NCBI GenBank assembly: GCA_029449245.1
Contig: JANATF010000007.1
Coordinates: forward strand, 1,736,001 to 1,800,000
Reading direction: 5' to 3'
Source of the DNA: Mortierella alpina
Lineage: Eukaryota; Mortierellomycota; Mortierellomycetes; Mortierellales; Mortierellaceae
Length of the DNA stretch: 64,000 bases
The position numbers and the translations under genes were made by a program. The notes below the pieces were generated by a model. The model did not search any database. It was not told the DNA's origin and was given only the letters and a program-made list of their open reading frames with translations. Shown piece by piece: positions 26,301 to 38,541 of this stretch. Every line of letters starts with the position of its first letter. Position 1 is the first letter of the stretch.

Positions 26301-27285
26301 ACATTAGCGCCAAACAAACAGTGGCCATCCATGCTCCCTCCCTCCATGCATCTTGCTCTGAGTCACTCAAACTACATACCAAATCGAACGTACTCATCCC
26401 TTTTTTTTGTTGCTGTAATAGCCTTGGGTCCATGTCTGTCGCGCTTTCCCCCGTGCCTGTGAGGTGTTGCTCGTCGTTCGTCCAATTCCTGCAATGAACC
26501 ATAAAAAAAGCTCCCCTCCTCGTACCATTCGGCTCGCGAATCCACCTCCCAGTTGAACCACAACCCCCCTACTTGACTTGACAAAGCTACACACAAGTGC
26601 AATTATTTTTTACCTCTTTTCATGCTGGGGCCCGTACAGCTGCGAGATACCAGGGTGGGACGTATGGATGTAAACAGCGCCCTCCTCAGTCTCGCGCTCC
26701 AGGTTAATGTCGAGTCCATTATCGTTCTTGGTGTAGGCAAAGATTTTTGCACCATAGAGGGCCATGATATGGTTGGCAATCGACTCGACCGACTCGGAAG
26801 CAAAGTACATATCGTCAATGCCAAGGTTCCTAAGGAGAACATCCAAGGGCAACAGTTGTCCTCGACAAGTTAGCAACTTCATTCATTTGTTCCCCATCTA
26901 ATTCCATCTCTTGCTGGAGTTTAAAATTCCCAACATAACCCATCACATTCTTTTTCTTGTCCTTCATTTGGCCAGTCTGTTTTCATGGTGGTCCATTCTC
27001 TCGCTGTGTGTGAATGTGTGTTTGTGTGCTTGGACCTCGGTACTTGGGCTGGGCTTATTTTTTTGGGGTGGGAGGGACGACAACTTACCCGTAGAACCAC
27101 GAGACTTCGTTCTGGGCCAATGCAGCGGGGATGAATGCCTTTTCGCTGAGGTACTCGGTGACCTGGAGCATCTGGTCCTCCTTGCCGGGGAAGGCGTTTT
27201 CGATGTAGCCAGAGGTATTCTTGACCGTGAGGGGCAAGGGGCTGTTATGGCCAGGCGTGTAGCTGGGGCTCAACAGGTTCGCCAT
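23374..27285 (-). CDS. GDH2: NAD-specific glutamate dehydrogenase (large fungal type)
   Basis: Three exons on minus (27285-27089, 26829-26614, 26032-23374) encode 1023 residues, the size of fungal GDH2 (~1030-1090). The start MANLLSPSYTPGH is the only upstream Met in frame. The N-terminal half is the regulatory region of the large GDH class (WFYGNLGIDDMYFASESV). The catalytic domain includes FRDVARGGIRIIRSRN, PEGGSKGTILLD (substrate Lys loop), GTADYMDWASAHARVRGA, and the Rossmann part LQTGGPDGDLGSNEIK and VEGANLFFTQEARLRLE. It converts glutamate to 2-oxoglutarate and ammonium with NAD, the catabolic direction when glutamate is the nitrogen or carbon source, in cytosol or mitochondria. Intron 2 (26033-26613) is unusually long for this window (581 nt). 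Long antisense open frames inside exon 3 are judged to be codon-usage shadows. Confidence 0.95.
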
Positions 27286-27811
27286 GATGGACAGACTAAT
27301 AGATCAAACGCTGCTGGGGGAGAGTAGAGGATACGAAAAGAGAGAGTAGGTAAGGTAACAGAGAGAAGGCGATGAGGATGGGGCTAGGAGAGGAGTGGAG
27401 GATTGGAAGGATAGCAAAGAGAGAGAGTGTGTGTGTGTGAGAGAGAGTGAGAGAGAGAAAGAAAGAGCGGTGAAAGACGAGAATGTGGAAACAGAAAAAA
27501 AAAAGAATTTCTTCAGAGGTGAATTTCGCCGCTTTTGTTTGGTCAGGACGAGAAGGGCGGAAAAAAGGTTGTTTTTCCCACGGACAGCAAAACGTCTGTG
27601 CAGAGCAGAGCACAGTTGTGCTTGGTCACTGTATGATGGAGTGGTGGACCATTCCTGCATCCTTGCCTCCATGTCTTCATCCTTTCTCTCGTTCCCCAAC
27701 ACCACAGACCAGGCAAGCTTTCAGTTTTCAATTGCCACAGTAGATGACAAGAGATGAGCGCGTTTATTGTTCAGATCAATATACAGGTGGTACTTCGGGC
27801 CCGAGAGGCAC
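27286..27811. promoter_or_regulatory. GDH2 upstream region with GA-rich tract
   Basis: This region lies between the GDH2 start and the stop of the Zn(II)2Cys6 gene, both on minus. It includes a purine GA/GT simple-sequence tract at about 27411-27465, pyrimidine-rich on the GDH2 sense strand as in other leaders here, and the transcription-factor polyadenylation signal. No gene is seen. Confidence 0.5.
27763..27768 (-). terminator. Polyadenylation signal AATAAA (Zn2Cys6 gene)
   Basis: TTTATT on plus reads AATAAA on minus 44 nt after the stop codon. This argues against a further 3' exon despite a GTGAGT overlapping the stop. Confidence 0.6.
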
Positions 27812-30800
27812 TCACGGAAACAGAGGGATCGAGGAGTGCGACAGCCCTTGACCTTGACTGTTCGGTTGCTGTGGCTGCTGCTGCTGTTGTTGTTGTTGCT
27901 GCTGCTGCTGTTGCTGATACTGCTGTTGCTGAAGATTAGAGAACTGATTCCACGGAAAATATTCATCGTATATCAACGAATTCTGCTGGTTTAATAGCGG
28001 CTGCATGTCCTGCTGCTGTTGTAACTCTTGCAGCTGCAGCTCCTGTTGGTGGTGTAGCTGCAGGTATCGAATGAGGTTCGTTGGCGTAGCCTGCATGCCT
28101 GTAAAGGAAGCCTCATCCGCACTGCTGAGGAAGGAGTGAAGGCCCGGTGAGATGTTGAAAAGCTGGCCCGGGTCAGACGTAGGGCTTTGCAACTCACCCG
28201 AGCGATTCTTGGACGATGAGGATGTTGCCGAAATGGCGGGGCTGGAACCGGTACCAGCCGTTGATCCCAAGTCCTCGTTGTTCGACCCTATCCCCGCTGC
28301 AGATCCTGCTGGTGCTCCTGGTGCTCCTGATACCATTCCTTGGCCACCATTATTCGATCTGGCGCTCTCCTGCATCATCATCATAGGCGTAACTTGGAAC
28401 GAGTTGGACAAGAAGGATATGTCCTCCTGGGGCAGAGCAAAGTCAAAAATGGAACCCAAGGACTCTGTCTGTAACCTTTGCGCTTGATCGTCCTCATAGT
28501 TACTTCCGTACACCAGTGGCTGACCAAAGAATGATCCTGATGACATCGACTTTTGCATGAAATCCTGTTGACCCTGCATCATAGACGGCTGTAGAAAAGA
28601 CGACGGGAAGCCGCCTGATGGCCCAAACGCGAGTGAAGACATCTGAGCGGCTTGTTGTTGTTGAAGCTGCAACTGCTGCTGTTGCCTCTGGATGGTTGCG
28701 TTTTGAAGGGCCTCCTGCTGTTGATGCTGTTGATGCTGTTGGGCATAGATCTCCATCAAGCGTCGGCCCATGATATCGGCCTCTGGCGTCGACTGCGATG
28801 TGGCCGAGGTGCTTGCTGACGCTCCAATGGGCGGTCCTGCGACTGGCTGGATCTGCATTGGATGAAGCACGTATGACCTGTTCGTCTGTAGCTCTTGTGG
28901 CTGTGGCACCAGCGAGTGACGGTAAGTGGTACTCTGGGTTTGGCGCTCGTTAGGATTGAAGGACGAACCCTCGCCATTGCCAGACCGAACATCCACAAGT
29001 GAGTCGACATGAGACTCCTTTGCAGCCCCTCTAGACGTTTTCGTCCCTTTCGATACCTTGGCATGCTTCGAGGTTCTTGGGGTTGATCCATCGTCTTCGT
29101 TATGGCGCTTTTCGGACAAAGACGACTCTTGCGACATACCATCAAGTTCGTGACTGGCGCTCTGGTCTGATGGTGGTGCTGGCATATCATGTTTGGACCT
29201 CCACCGCCTATCGAATTCCTGATTTATCTCCTGGATCTCAAGCGCATTCATTCTATCGCGATGATCCTGAAGTGCCTTATCCTGGGGGTGAAGCTCCGTC
29301 CTTTCCTCCAAAGTCACTGGCTTCTTGGCGGACTCCTCCGTCATGGAGAGCCGCCTCTTTTCCTGCTTTGCTTCATCCAGGACTTGCATTTCCGTTGCTC
29401 GTCTCCATAGTGCAATCAACCCAGAATCGCTCTTCAAGAACGAACTGATTGAAGCCAACTTGCTATTATCTTGTGGACGGTCTGCGGTCTCTGCTGATGC
29501 ATCCTCGGCTTTCGACGAATCCTCTTGCGCCTGAGTAGCTTCTGTACCCTTGCCTTCACCAGGGCTCTTCGACATTGTGGCAGCGCCGGTCTTGGGTACT
29601 GGGTGCGACTTGGAGAGGTTGGATGCCGTTGCTGCAGAGCTGATTTTGGACTGGATCGAGTACAGATCACGGATAATATAGAAAAACTTATCTGCCATCG
29701 ACCAATATGACTTCATGGTCTGTAGGATTTTGACGTGGATGCTCAGACTGCGCCTTGCTCTAGTGGCAACATCGGAATCCTTGGCAAATGCATTGGTGAT
29801 ATGACTATCGAACAAAAGCTGTTTTTAGCATCTCATATACAATTCGTAAAAAATCACCAATATCATTCATGTGCGGCAAGAGGGACCTACATTGTCGCAG
29901 TCGTAAAGACAGGATAGGCAAAGAAAGCCGAAATGAATACCCGAGGCGGGCAATTGTATGCCTGAACAAATTCGAGGACATCGGACACCTTGCTGGCGGC
30001 ATCCGCACACCGAGCTGCAGAGTTCTCAACAAAATTCGAGTCGATCGGGTAGGTCGACTTGTCAGCCGCGAGGATTGGCCGATGAAGAAGCACGACAGCT
30101 GTATGATACACAACGTGCATGAAAACGATAATACATCCCTCGCCCTTATCCTTGATCATCTTTCCGTTTTCCAACGAGTGCGACAGGTGAGTAGGGATGG
30201 ATTTGTGCCAGGCTTTCAGAGCTGCGTCAATGATTGAGAACTCTGAGCCACTTTCGCTGGGGGGAATCGCCTTCTTGGACCGTGGCCGATTGACATACTG
30301 CGAGACCTTGCCGAGTACTGCCACAATGCGGATCAAATATGCAAACGAGCTGAGCATGTGTCCTGAACCTTGTTTCCTGGATGCTTGGGGTGCTGCTGAG
30401 GCTGTCTCCTTCGAATTTTTAGATGGCTCCGCGTCCGCAGGTTGGCTAGCAGCTAATAGCTCTGGTTGTAACGCCGCGTCCTGCTTTATGGGTTGAGATG
30501 GCTCCTGCTCTTTTACGGGTGCGGCCTCGTTCAGCTTCGACTTTGCTTTGGGCGATGTTGAAGGTTCCTGATCAGTTCCAGATGACAACTCCTGTTCTTC
30601 TTCCAACATCTCCGTCACTACTGGTCTCTCATCGTACCAGTCGTGCTCCTCACTGGGCAGTAAGACTTCACAGTCTCGTTCATCCATCATACGTGGCCTG
30701 CCAGAGGAAGACGACGCCAAAACATCTGTGAGGAAACATGCCCAAAACGTCCTTCTCCGCGTCTCGCGCATGACCCAGTCTCCTTTCAGGTGAAAAACAG

Positions 30801-32180
30801 GGCTACTATCCTCGCGATTCAATCCCAATTCCTGAGCTTGACGAACGGCCATTCCACCAAACATCCAGGCTCTAGGACCTCTAGCCGCACCATACTCATA
30901 CATGGAGAGGTAAAGCAGTGCTTGGACATTGGAGACTGTAGGGATATCGATTGAATCGACAAGCATTCCTCGAACATTCGTCGCAAAAGGTTCTCCTGCC
31001 AGAAACGACGGCGTGGTGACTACATCCGGGTGGTTGGAAAAGCGAGCAACAGCGGCGCACATGGCGTTCAGCAGATTCGGCGACACCTTGCCCTCTTTGT
31101 ACTGCTTCATGAACGTGCCTGGGTGGATGATGGGCAGCTGGAAGTAAATCGAGTCGAAAAACAGCTCAATCAGATGGTCCAGGATTTCCTTTCTTGGCAC
31201 CTCGTCCTTGATGCCATAAAGCGGCTTCTTAGATCGCCCGTTATTAGCGAGGATCGCCTGCACGTTTTTGAGCGCGGCGCCTTTGTGGCCGTGGTGTTTG
31301 TCGTACTCGGTGTGCTGTAAGGTATATCCTGCTGTTGTCCCAAAGTAGCGTTCATCGGGATCCTGCTTGACGCTCGACTGGTGTTGATCCTCGTCTGGGG
31401 GAGTTGAGGAGCGTCTGCGTCCCGGCCGAAGTCGCGAGTTCAAAATGGATTTCGAGTCCAGGAGATCTGGATCGACAGCGGCAGGTCCATGCTGAAGCAA
31501 CTGCTCCATCTTGTCCAGTCGTTTTTCGAGTAATTCGATATAACTAGACTCGTGAAGAAAATTCGCTTCAAATGAGGATACGATCTCGCTTCCTGTGCAA
31601 TTGACCATCGATACATGGCAAATAGACTCACCCTTGGCGTGGACCACGCTTTTTCATGGAAGGCAGATAGGTGCAGTTGGCATTGAGCTTTGTGCAGTTT
31701 GCGCAACTGGGCTTTACCCCATCTAATAATATATCATAACACCATTATTAATAAACTGTCGTGTTTTGTTGATCGGTCTGGCGTGCAGAGTCGAGTCAGC
31801 ACTCAGCCGTCCATAGAAACAGAAAAAAAAAGACGGCGACAACGTTCCTCTTGTACTTCGCCAACACGTACAATTTCATTTCTTTGTGTAAAGTCGATTA
31901 CCAACCAACAATCAGACGCACTCCTGCCAGAGAAGCTGGAAGCACAACCATTACATAACGTACCGCACTTGATCTTTTTCTTGCGACAAGGATCACAGGC
32001 TTGAGTCAATCGTTTTCTCTTGACAGGAGCGGCGCCGTCGTTGGCAGAGTACTCGTTATCCTGGTCCTGGTCCTGGTCCTGGTCGTGCTCATGGTAATCG
32101 TTCTCTGCACCTGATTCTGAAGACTGACGTGCATGTCGACTCCTGCTGAATGCAGCCGGTGCTTTCTCGTTCTTGACCAT
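27812..32180 (-). CDS. Zn(II)2Cys6 transcription factor with poly-Gln activation region
   Basis: Four exons on minus (32180-31964, 31722-31632, 31543-29891, 29804-27812) encode 1317 residues. The DNA-binding cluster is rebuilt across intron 1: CDPCRKKKIKCDG then SCANCTKLNANC, giving the C-x2-C-x6-C-x6-C-x2-C-x6-C pattern. A linker KKRGPRQG follows, and a dimerisation coiled coil (GYIELLEKRLDKMEQLLQ) starts after intron 2. The middle is a Fungal_trans regulatory domain (FFDSIYFQLPIIHPGTF, NAMCAAVARFSNHPD, GARGPRAWMFGGMAVRQAQELGLNRED, RETRRRTFWACFLTD). Intron 3 splits FFAYPVFTTATI from HITNAFAKDSD. The C-terminal third is Ser/Gln-rich with poly-Gln runs near 28650-28740 and 27870-27930, typical of activation domains. 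It should bind CGG-type half-sites as a dimer. The regulon is unknown. It sits directly downstream of the cyclophilin gene on the same strand, but independent transcription is expected. Confidence 0.9.
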
Positions 32181-32814
32181 TCCTTACGCAGACGGTGCTG
32201 AGACGCTTCGGAGAGTCGAAAGCTCACTTTTTGTTGGGGAGGCGGAGAATTGGACCCGCCAACGTCAATCGAGTAGGTCTGTTTGCACAGTCTATACAGC
32301 CGAAGACGATGAACTGTAAGTGAGGTTCAATGTCGGCCCGGGTGAGAAAGGAAATATTCGTCCATGCGATCGATTCTTGCTATACTTTTTTCCGTCCCGG
32401 ATGCCGATTCCAAAAAATCTCCACTGAAAAAGTGTACGATAGACGGGTTCACTTGCTGTGAACAATGCCGTTAGCGCGTGCAATGAGGCTCTCTATGGCT
32501 TTAGGTGGGTTCACGGGGGAGGGCTATGAATGGGAGGGCTATGGAGGCGAAGGTGCGCGAGGGAAATATGAAGTGGAAATGAGAGAGAAAGAGAGAGACA
32601 AAGAACGACAGCTGGGCAAGCACATGAAAATCATGAATTTGATGAGCCGATGGGAAAGTGGTCCAAATATGGCCCGTCAAAATGAATTCGATATCTTCGG
32701 AGTGCCAACATCCACCGTTGCCATACAGGGGCCACCCCACGCTGAGCTGTAGTAATGATAGGAAAATACAGTCCAGGCTTTTCTATTCGCGCCTACAGTA
32801 TCTTACATCGTGTT
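32181..32814. other. Upstream region of the Zn2Cys6 gene
   Basis: These 634 bp run between the cyclophilin stop and the transcription-factor start, both on minus. A 95-codon plus frame (32465-32752) is Gly/Glu-rich without motifs and is not called. No other feature is seen. Confidence 0.5.
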
Positions 32815-33779
32815 CTACTCTACTCTGGCACGAATGATCTTGACAGCTTCTTTCGGCCTGTCGCCGGCATCTGTTGCAACGAGGCCCATCCTGTTAACGA
32901 CCTTGATGCCACTTGACACTCTTCCAAAGATTGTGTGCTTATTATCAAGCCATGGTGTTGGCGCCAATGTGATGAAAAACTATAAAGTCGAAAGCTTGGA
33001 GTGTCAGCGCGAATTCCCTCGAATGAATAACAGCCTGGATCTCAATGTATACTATTCAATCAATAATGGTACCTGCGATCCGTTCGTGTTGGGTCCAGAG
33101 TTTGCCATGCTGAGAATGCCTGCTCCTGTATGCTTCAGCGCCGAGTTGAATTCGTCCGCAAATTTATCGCTATACACGAAAGAGGAACGACTCATGAGCT
33201 GTTAATCGAAGTTGTAGAGCACTGGTGATCATTCAAGCACTCCATCAAAGGTTGTTGCTGAAAAAGTACCCATAGATCGATGCGCCTCCTCGTCCGGTGC
33301 CAGTAGGGTCTCCTCCTTGGATCATAAAATCGGGAATGACACGATGGAACTATGACGTCCGCCATGGTGATAGTGTTAGTATGTGTGGGCCCTTCGCTCG
33401 TTCTGTATGCACTATATTGCTCTGTGTCCTGTCCTTGAACGGGCGACTTACCACGACGCCATTATAGTACCCCTTTCTAGCCTATGAATTGAGCGCAACT
33501 GTCAGAATGAGTAGACGACGGTCAACCAAGAGAAGCGAGACGAAGATCGCCTGAATAGCAACTTGAATCCTTACAAGCTCGTAAAAGTTTTTGCATGTCC
33601 TTGGTGCGTGCTCTGCGTACAGTTCGATGGTGATCTCACCCTAAAGTCAGCCAAAGTTCAAGATTAGCGACCGTGGCGAGCCATGGGTTGAAGCCGCAGT
33701 TTGTTCCAAGAGCCTGTGCTTTTCTTGTCTGCAGGTTCTATGCCATTACCATTGAGGTCTCCAGAATAACGGTCGACAT
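32815..33779 (-). CDS. PPIL1: PPIL1-type cyclophilin (peptidyl-prolyl isomerase)
   Basis: Six short exons on minus (33779-33750, 33640-33575, 33481-33452, 33349-33270, 33169-33073, 32979-32815) splice in frame to 155 residues, slightly shorter than human PPIL1 (166). It opens [26 protein letters not shown], split here by an intron. The catalytic segment [22 protein letters not shown] carries the active-site Arg, Phe, Met and Gln. [18 protein letters not shown] and [21 protein letters not shown] complete the substrate pocket, including the binding-site Trp and His. The [12 protein letters not shown] insert and the ending [12 protein letters not shown] are typical of PPIL1, a spliceosome-associated cyclophilin that binds the SKIP/PRP45 factor. 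One exon is only 30 nt, so automated prediction could easily miss this gene. Confidence 0.92.
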
Positions 33780-34135
33780 GGTGTGCGTTGGTGAAGTGAA
33801 TGGTTGGTCAAAGCTGAAAAGGTGCAGGCATAAAGTCCACCAGAGTCCATCAACTAAGAGGCCTAAGCCACCTATCCGCGAGATGACCTGGCTTGTAAAG
33901 TTCGCGAGGTTAAACACCGGCGATCTCCAAAATAGCATAACCGGTTCAGAAATGCCGAGAGCGAGTTCGGTCAGAAGGCGAGAACGCAAGCAATCTCCAT
34001 CTTCTCGTCAATTACTAATCAATGCTATCCTCTGGTTGAAGAGACGGCGTGGTCGCGCAATATGTTCATTCCGCATTTAGCTATGGTACAGTGGCGTAGA
34101 GGGTGAGAGGGGGGAGGGGGTGTAGATTCATGCCA
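33780..34135. other. Short region between cyclophilin start and POP7 stop
   Basis: A 356-bp minus-strand promoter region for the cyclophilin gene plus the POP7 3' end. A plus-strand frame through it (33673-34080) overlaps the first two cyclophilin exons antisense and has no motif. Confidence 0.45.
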
Positions 34136-34723
34136 CTACCGCCTTCTCCTGAAAGTTTTCTCTCTCTCCTTGAGGGTGCCAGGCATTGGTTGAAGCATCT
34201 CTATCCTGATGTGGACGGCCGAGTTTTGGCGCGAATTTGTATCAAGATCCTTCTCGGTATCGACAGGGATGACATCGTCTACCAGATCGACTGTAGCTGT
34301 CTCGGTGTGGCATCGCACTTGTCCTGAGCACGAGGCACTGACACCCATGGCGAGTGCGATAGCCCTTTCGATTGCTGCGCCCATAGCATGAAGCACTATG
34401 AAAGGGTGGCCGTCCTCAACCAAGAGCTTTTTTGCGCGGGTGAGCTGTCCCTTGTAGCTGGATGTTTGCGTCACGTAGATATCAGTTACCAATGTCGGGG
34501 ACCGTAATGGAGTGCGTTTCCGAAGCGTTGCTATAATACGAGAGATGTCCACAGTAAGTTGGCCATTCCTTTATTTCCTGTTTTTCCTTTTTTTTTTTTT
34601 GGATTGATTGACATGACATGGTGTAAAGGCCGGCGCTGTCTAACCTTCATCCTTTGATATCCTTGCCCGTTTCGTCTCTGGCCTATCCAATCCTTCTGCG
34701 TGCTGGTCCCGCTGCCTACTCAT
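34136..34723 (-). CDS. POP7: RNase P/MRP subunit POP7 (Rpp20, Alba-like)
   Basis: Two exons on minus (34723-34645, 34530-34136) give 157 residues. The short first exon encodes a basic tail (RPETKRARISKDE). The junction uses an unusual donor, GTTAGA, and restores KDEATLRKRTP in frame. The rest is an Alba-fold domain: DIYVTQTSSYKGQLTRAKKLL, then the hallmark IVLHAMGAAIERAIALAMGV and a second strand pair around TATVDLVDDVIP. Rpp20/POP7 pairs with Rpp25/POP6 and binds the P3 stem of the RNase P and MRP RNAs, acting in tRNA 5' maturation and rRNA processing. An in-frame Met upstream (34828) exists, but it would extend over the divergent promoter shared with the remodeller gene, so the inner start is preferred. 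Confidence 0.82.
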
Positions 34724-34920
34724 GGTTGGGTGGTGTGGATGTATCAATGGTGTGGAAAGTATGAACCTTGGGTTGGCGAAACACAGGTAGTGAAAGCGCG
34801 CTGTGGCTTTGGTGATTCTCACAAACAAACACCTTGGAACCCTTTAACAGGGGCCAAAGCACTAGCCTTCTTGCTATTTGCACTTTGCAACCTGCACTTT
34901 GCTTCTTTTTCCTGAAAACC
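34724..34920. promoter_or_regulatory. Bidirectional promoter POP7 / LSH-type remodeller
   Basis: Only 197 bp separate the two divergent start codons. The plus-strand side contains repeated TTTGCAACTTGCACTTTGC-like direct repeats near 34875-34905. No TATA box is obvious. Confidence 0.55.
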
Positions 34921-37900
34921 ATGTCCGAGTCTGGTGCATCCACCCCCATGGAACCGGTAAGCCAAGACTCGTCACCTCTCAGTCGAACGCCGTGCCAGTC
35001 TGATGGCTACAGCAATGGAAAAGCTCATTCGCGTCTGTCACCATTGTAGAGTGTGAGCACGCCTTCGTCCGACTCGGCAGAGTCTTCCATCGACGTCGCC
35101 ATCACCGAGGCAATGCGTCAGGAGGAGGAAAAGCTAGAGCTCGACACCAAGAAGAAGGAGCAAGAGAAGATTGCTCAGCTCAAGCAAAAGGTTCGTCCTC
35201 TTGGGGCCTCCTCCCTCACTCGATTCATGTTGACTTGAATTATTGGTGGCAACGCGTATCCATTTTCATTTACACGTCTGCGCCGAACGTCTTCGAATAC
35301 CCAAACATTTCACGCACACACAAACAGGCCGCGCATGAGTTCACGGATACCATCAACAAGCAGCGCTTCCAGCGATTGAACTTTTTGATCGAAAAATCAA
35401 CCCTCTACGCCAACTTCCTTGCGAAAAAGTTGGAGAGGCAGCAGCAGGATGCTCGCGACAAGGCCGCGGCAGATGAGGCAAAACGTGGGGTCGAGAGGAG
35501 CAAGAAGGAAGATAAAGAGGAGGCCTCCGATGGAAGCGTGGAGGCCGCCCCCGCAGTGACATCTACCCGTGCCAGTACCCGTAACGCCGGCAAGCAGGAG
35601 CCGCAGCCCAATGGGATCTCTAAGAAGAAGGGCGCCGCTGCCGTCGCCTCCAAGAAGCGGAAGGCAGATGAGTCAGAATACAACATTGCTGACTATCTCA
35701 ACAAGGACGCTCTTAAGAAACAAAAGCAAGTCAATACTGTTGAGCCATCTACCATCACTAAGACCACCGAGAAGGTTCCTTTGAACCTGCCGGTGATCTC
35801 TGCTCGCCAGCCAAAGCTGGTCACAGGAGGTGTGCTTCGCGATTATCAGCTGGCCGGCGTTGAGTGGATGGTCAGCTTGTACGAGAACGGTTTGAATGGT
35901 ATTCTTGCGGACGAAATGGGACTCGGCAAGGTAAGCCTTGAGATGTAAAAAAAAAAAAAAAAAAACTTCGTGCGGGAATGCTTCTGCGTTTTGTTAGGGC
36001 GTAATTTTGACTTGGCATCAATATGCTCTCTACCGCCATTAGACGCTTCAAACAATCTCATTTCTCGCCTATCTCCGTGAGAAAGGCATTTGGGGCCCGT
36101 TCTTGGTTGTAGCTCCATTGTCAACGCTTGCTAATTGGGTCATGGAATTCGAGAGGTATATCTTCAGCTTAGCAGGCAGCTAGTCTGCACTGTCTTGGTT
36201 TTTTAAAGGCGTATCGAACTGACTATGCCTGTCGCTTGGTGTAGATTTGTGCCAGGAGTTCCCGTTGAGCTGTACCACGGTACCCCAGACGAGAGAGAGC
36301 ACAAGAGGAACCACAAATTCAAAAAACAGGACTTTACTTTTCCTATCGTGGTCACGTCTTACGAGATTGTTATTCGGGACCGCAAGTTCCTCTCGCGATA
36401 CAACTGGAAGTACATCATTGTGGACGAAGGCCATCGTCTCAAAAACATGGACTGCAAGCTGATTCGTGAACTCAAGAGCTACCATTCTGCCAACCGCTTG
36501 CTTCTGACAGGAACCCCACTACAGAACAACTTGTCGGAGCTCTGGAGTCTGCTCAACTTCCTTCTGCCCGATATTTTCGATGACAAGGAGGGTTTTGCAG
36601 AATGGTTCGATTTCTCAGACATTAACGCCAAGGAAGGCCAGGAACGCATTTTGGGAGAGGAGTCTGAGAATGGTATCGTCTCCAGTCTGCATCATATTCT
36701 GAAACCGTTCTTGCTTCGCCGGATCAAGACCGATGGTATGCTAAAGCAAAATTTGATTGACAAGGTGAACACACCGTGGGGATATTTCAAGATGAGTTTG
36801 CTGACCTTTATATTTTTGAAAATGTCTAGTTGAACACTCTTTGCCAAAGAAGAAAGAGTACGTGCTTTACGCGCCCTTGACTCCAACTCAGAAACAGTGG
36901 TACGACGCTGCTATCAGCCGCAATATACGCAATTTCTTGATCCAAAAGAAGTGCGCAGTAGACCCCGAGACCCCCAAGGAAAAAGAGGTCGAGGCACTGG
37001 ACAGCGAAAACACCGTCAGCGTTGACGACGTTACTGAAGAGGATGTTGCATCGGAGGATCTCGATGCCATCATCCAAGCAGAGGAGGAGCAAACTATAAA
37101 GAAGACAGGACTTGTAGGTCAACGGACGCGTGGGGCGGTCAAATCGTACTCGGAGCAGACTGATGCGCAGTATTTCAAGGACCTAGAGTCAGGAAAGACT
37201 GCCGAACAGAAGCGCGAGGAAGACGCCAAGGCAATGAGTGCGCGCGAGGTTGATCTGCGCAAGGCTACCAAGTCGGTCACGAACATGAAGCTGATGAACA
37301 TGGTCATGCAATTGCGCAAGGTCTGTAACCATCCATTCCTGTTTGATTGGCCTATTGATCCAAAGACAAACATGCCCGTTCTCTCCGAGGATCTGCTGAA
37401 CTCTTCAGGCAAGATGCTGGTGTTGAACCGACTTTTGGACGCGCTGTTCAGCCGCGGCCATAAGGTGCTTATCTTTTCTCAGTTCACGACAATGCTGGAC
37501 ATTATTCAGGATTGGGCCGAGATCTACAAGGGCTGGAACTGTTGCCGTATCGATGGGTCTATTCCTCAAGAGGACCGGCGACGCCAGATCTCTGAATTCA
37601 ATAAGAATCCGGCTCTTAAGCTGTTTCTGTTGTCGACTCGCGCTGGAGGACTTGGCATCAATCTCACCTCTGCAGACACCGTGATCATTTTCGACAGCGA
37701 CTGGGTAAGAAGCGGCGCTCAATGCACTGCAATGACAACATGGGATGCAGATACTTACAAGCACCTCTTTTTGATGCTCATCTGCCGCCTCTGCTCGTTT
37801 ACTTTTACTTATACTTTAGAACCCTCAAATGGACCTGCAGGCACAGGACCGTGTTCATCGTATTGGACAGACGAAACCCGTCATGATCTACCGTCTTGTC

Positions 37901-38287
37901 ACAGCAAATACTGTCGAAGGCAAGATCATTGAAAAGGCGAACAGCAAGCGCAAGTTGGAGAAGTTAGTCATTCACAAGGGCAAGTTCAAGCAACCACCAT
38001 CGTCAGCTGGAGTCACCCACGATCGGGCATCGACCCTCGCGGATATCGCCGAGATGCTGGCTCATGACGATGGCGAAAAGATTCAGTTGGCGACCAAGGA
38101 TGATGTTGTGATCTCAGACAAGCACCTGGAGATGCTGCTGGATCGCAGCGACGAGGCCTACGCGGCAAACACTACTGTCTCTGCCAAGGATGGCGAGGCA
38201 GGTGTCACGATCTTTGAGGCCGTGGAGGAGGTCCGCGACGATCAAAACGATGCGCTGAAGGTCGACAAGATGGCAGCGGTTGTTTAG
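34921..38287 (+). CDS. SNF2-family chromatin remodeller, LSH/HELLS (DDM1/IRC5) type
   Basis: Seven exons (34921-34956, 35050-35190, 35328-35930, 36043-36155, 36245-36735, 36830-37704, 37820-38287) encode 908 residues. An acidic/coiled N-terminus ([19 protein letters not shown]) precedes a Lys-rich linker. The helicase core has [11 protein letters not shown], Walker A DEMGLGKT (254-261, split by intron 3), [17 protein letters not shown] (358-361), [22 protein letters not shown], then the C-lobe with [50 protein letters not shown] and [11 protein letters not shown]. The DEGH box, the [18 protein letters not shown] stretch and the insertion between lobes place it with LSH/HELLS, plant DDM1 and yeast IRC5 rather than ISWI or SWI2. 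These enzymes slide nucleosomes, support DNA methylation at repeats where it exists, and assist cohesin loading. It shares a 197-bp promoter with POP7. Confidence 0.92.
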
Positions 38288-38541
38288 AAACACTACACCT
38301 GGATACACACAGCATCTAATATAACGTATTTAAACTCAGGGGGTCGCAAGGAGATGCAGGAAGGGGTCAAGGAAGCAAAGGGTCGCTGCGCCGGTCACAG
38401 TTTTGTTTTATATATATTTTTGGCCCTGTTGCGAGGCCTCTGCTTCTAACCTCCCATTCAGCTGCCCACTGATCAGACCACGCCAACCCACCGAACCACC
38501 ACCCAACCACCACCACCACCGCTAGACAGCAGGCATCAGCA

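Noticed and set aside
32465-32752. 95-codon Gly/Glu-rich plus frame upstream of the Zn2Cys6 gene
   Set aside because: No motif, biased composition, and it sits in the expected promoter of the minus-strand gene.
33673-34080. 135-codon plus frame between cyclophilin and POP7
   Set aside because: Overlaps two cyclophilin exons on the opposite strand and has no family signature.
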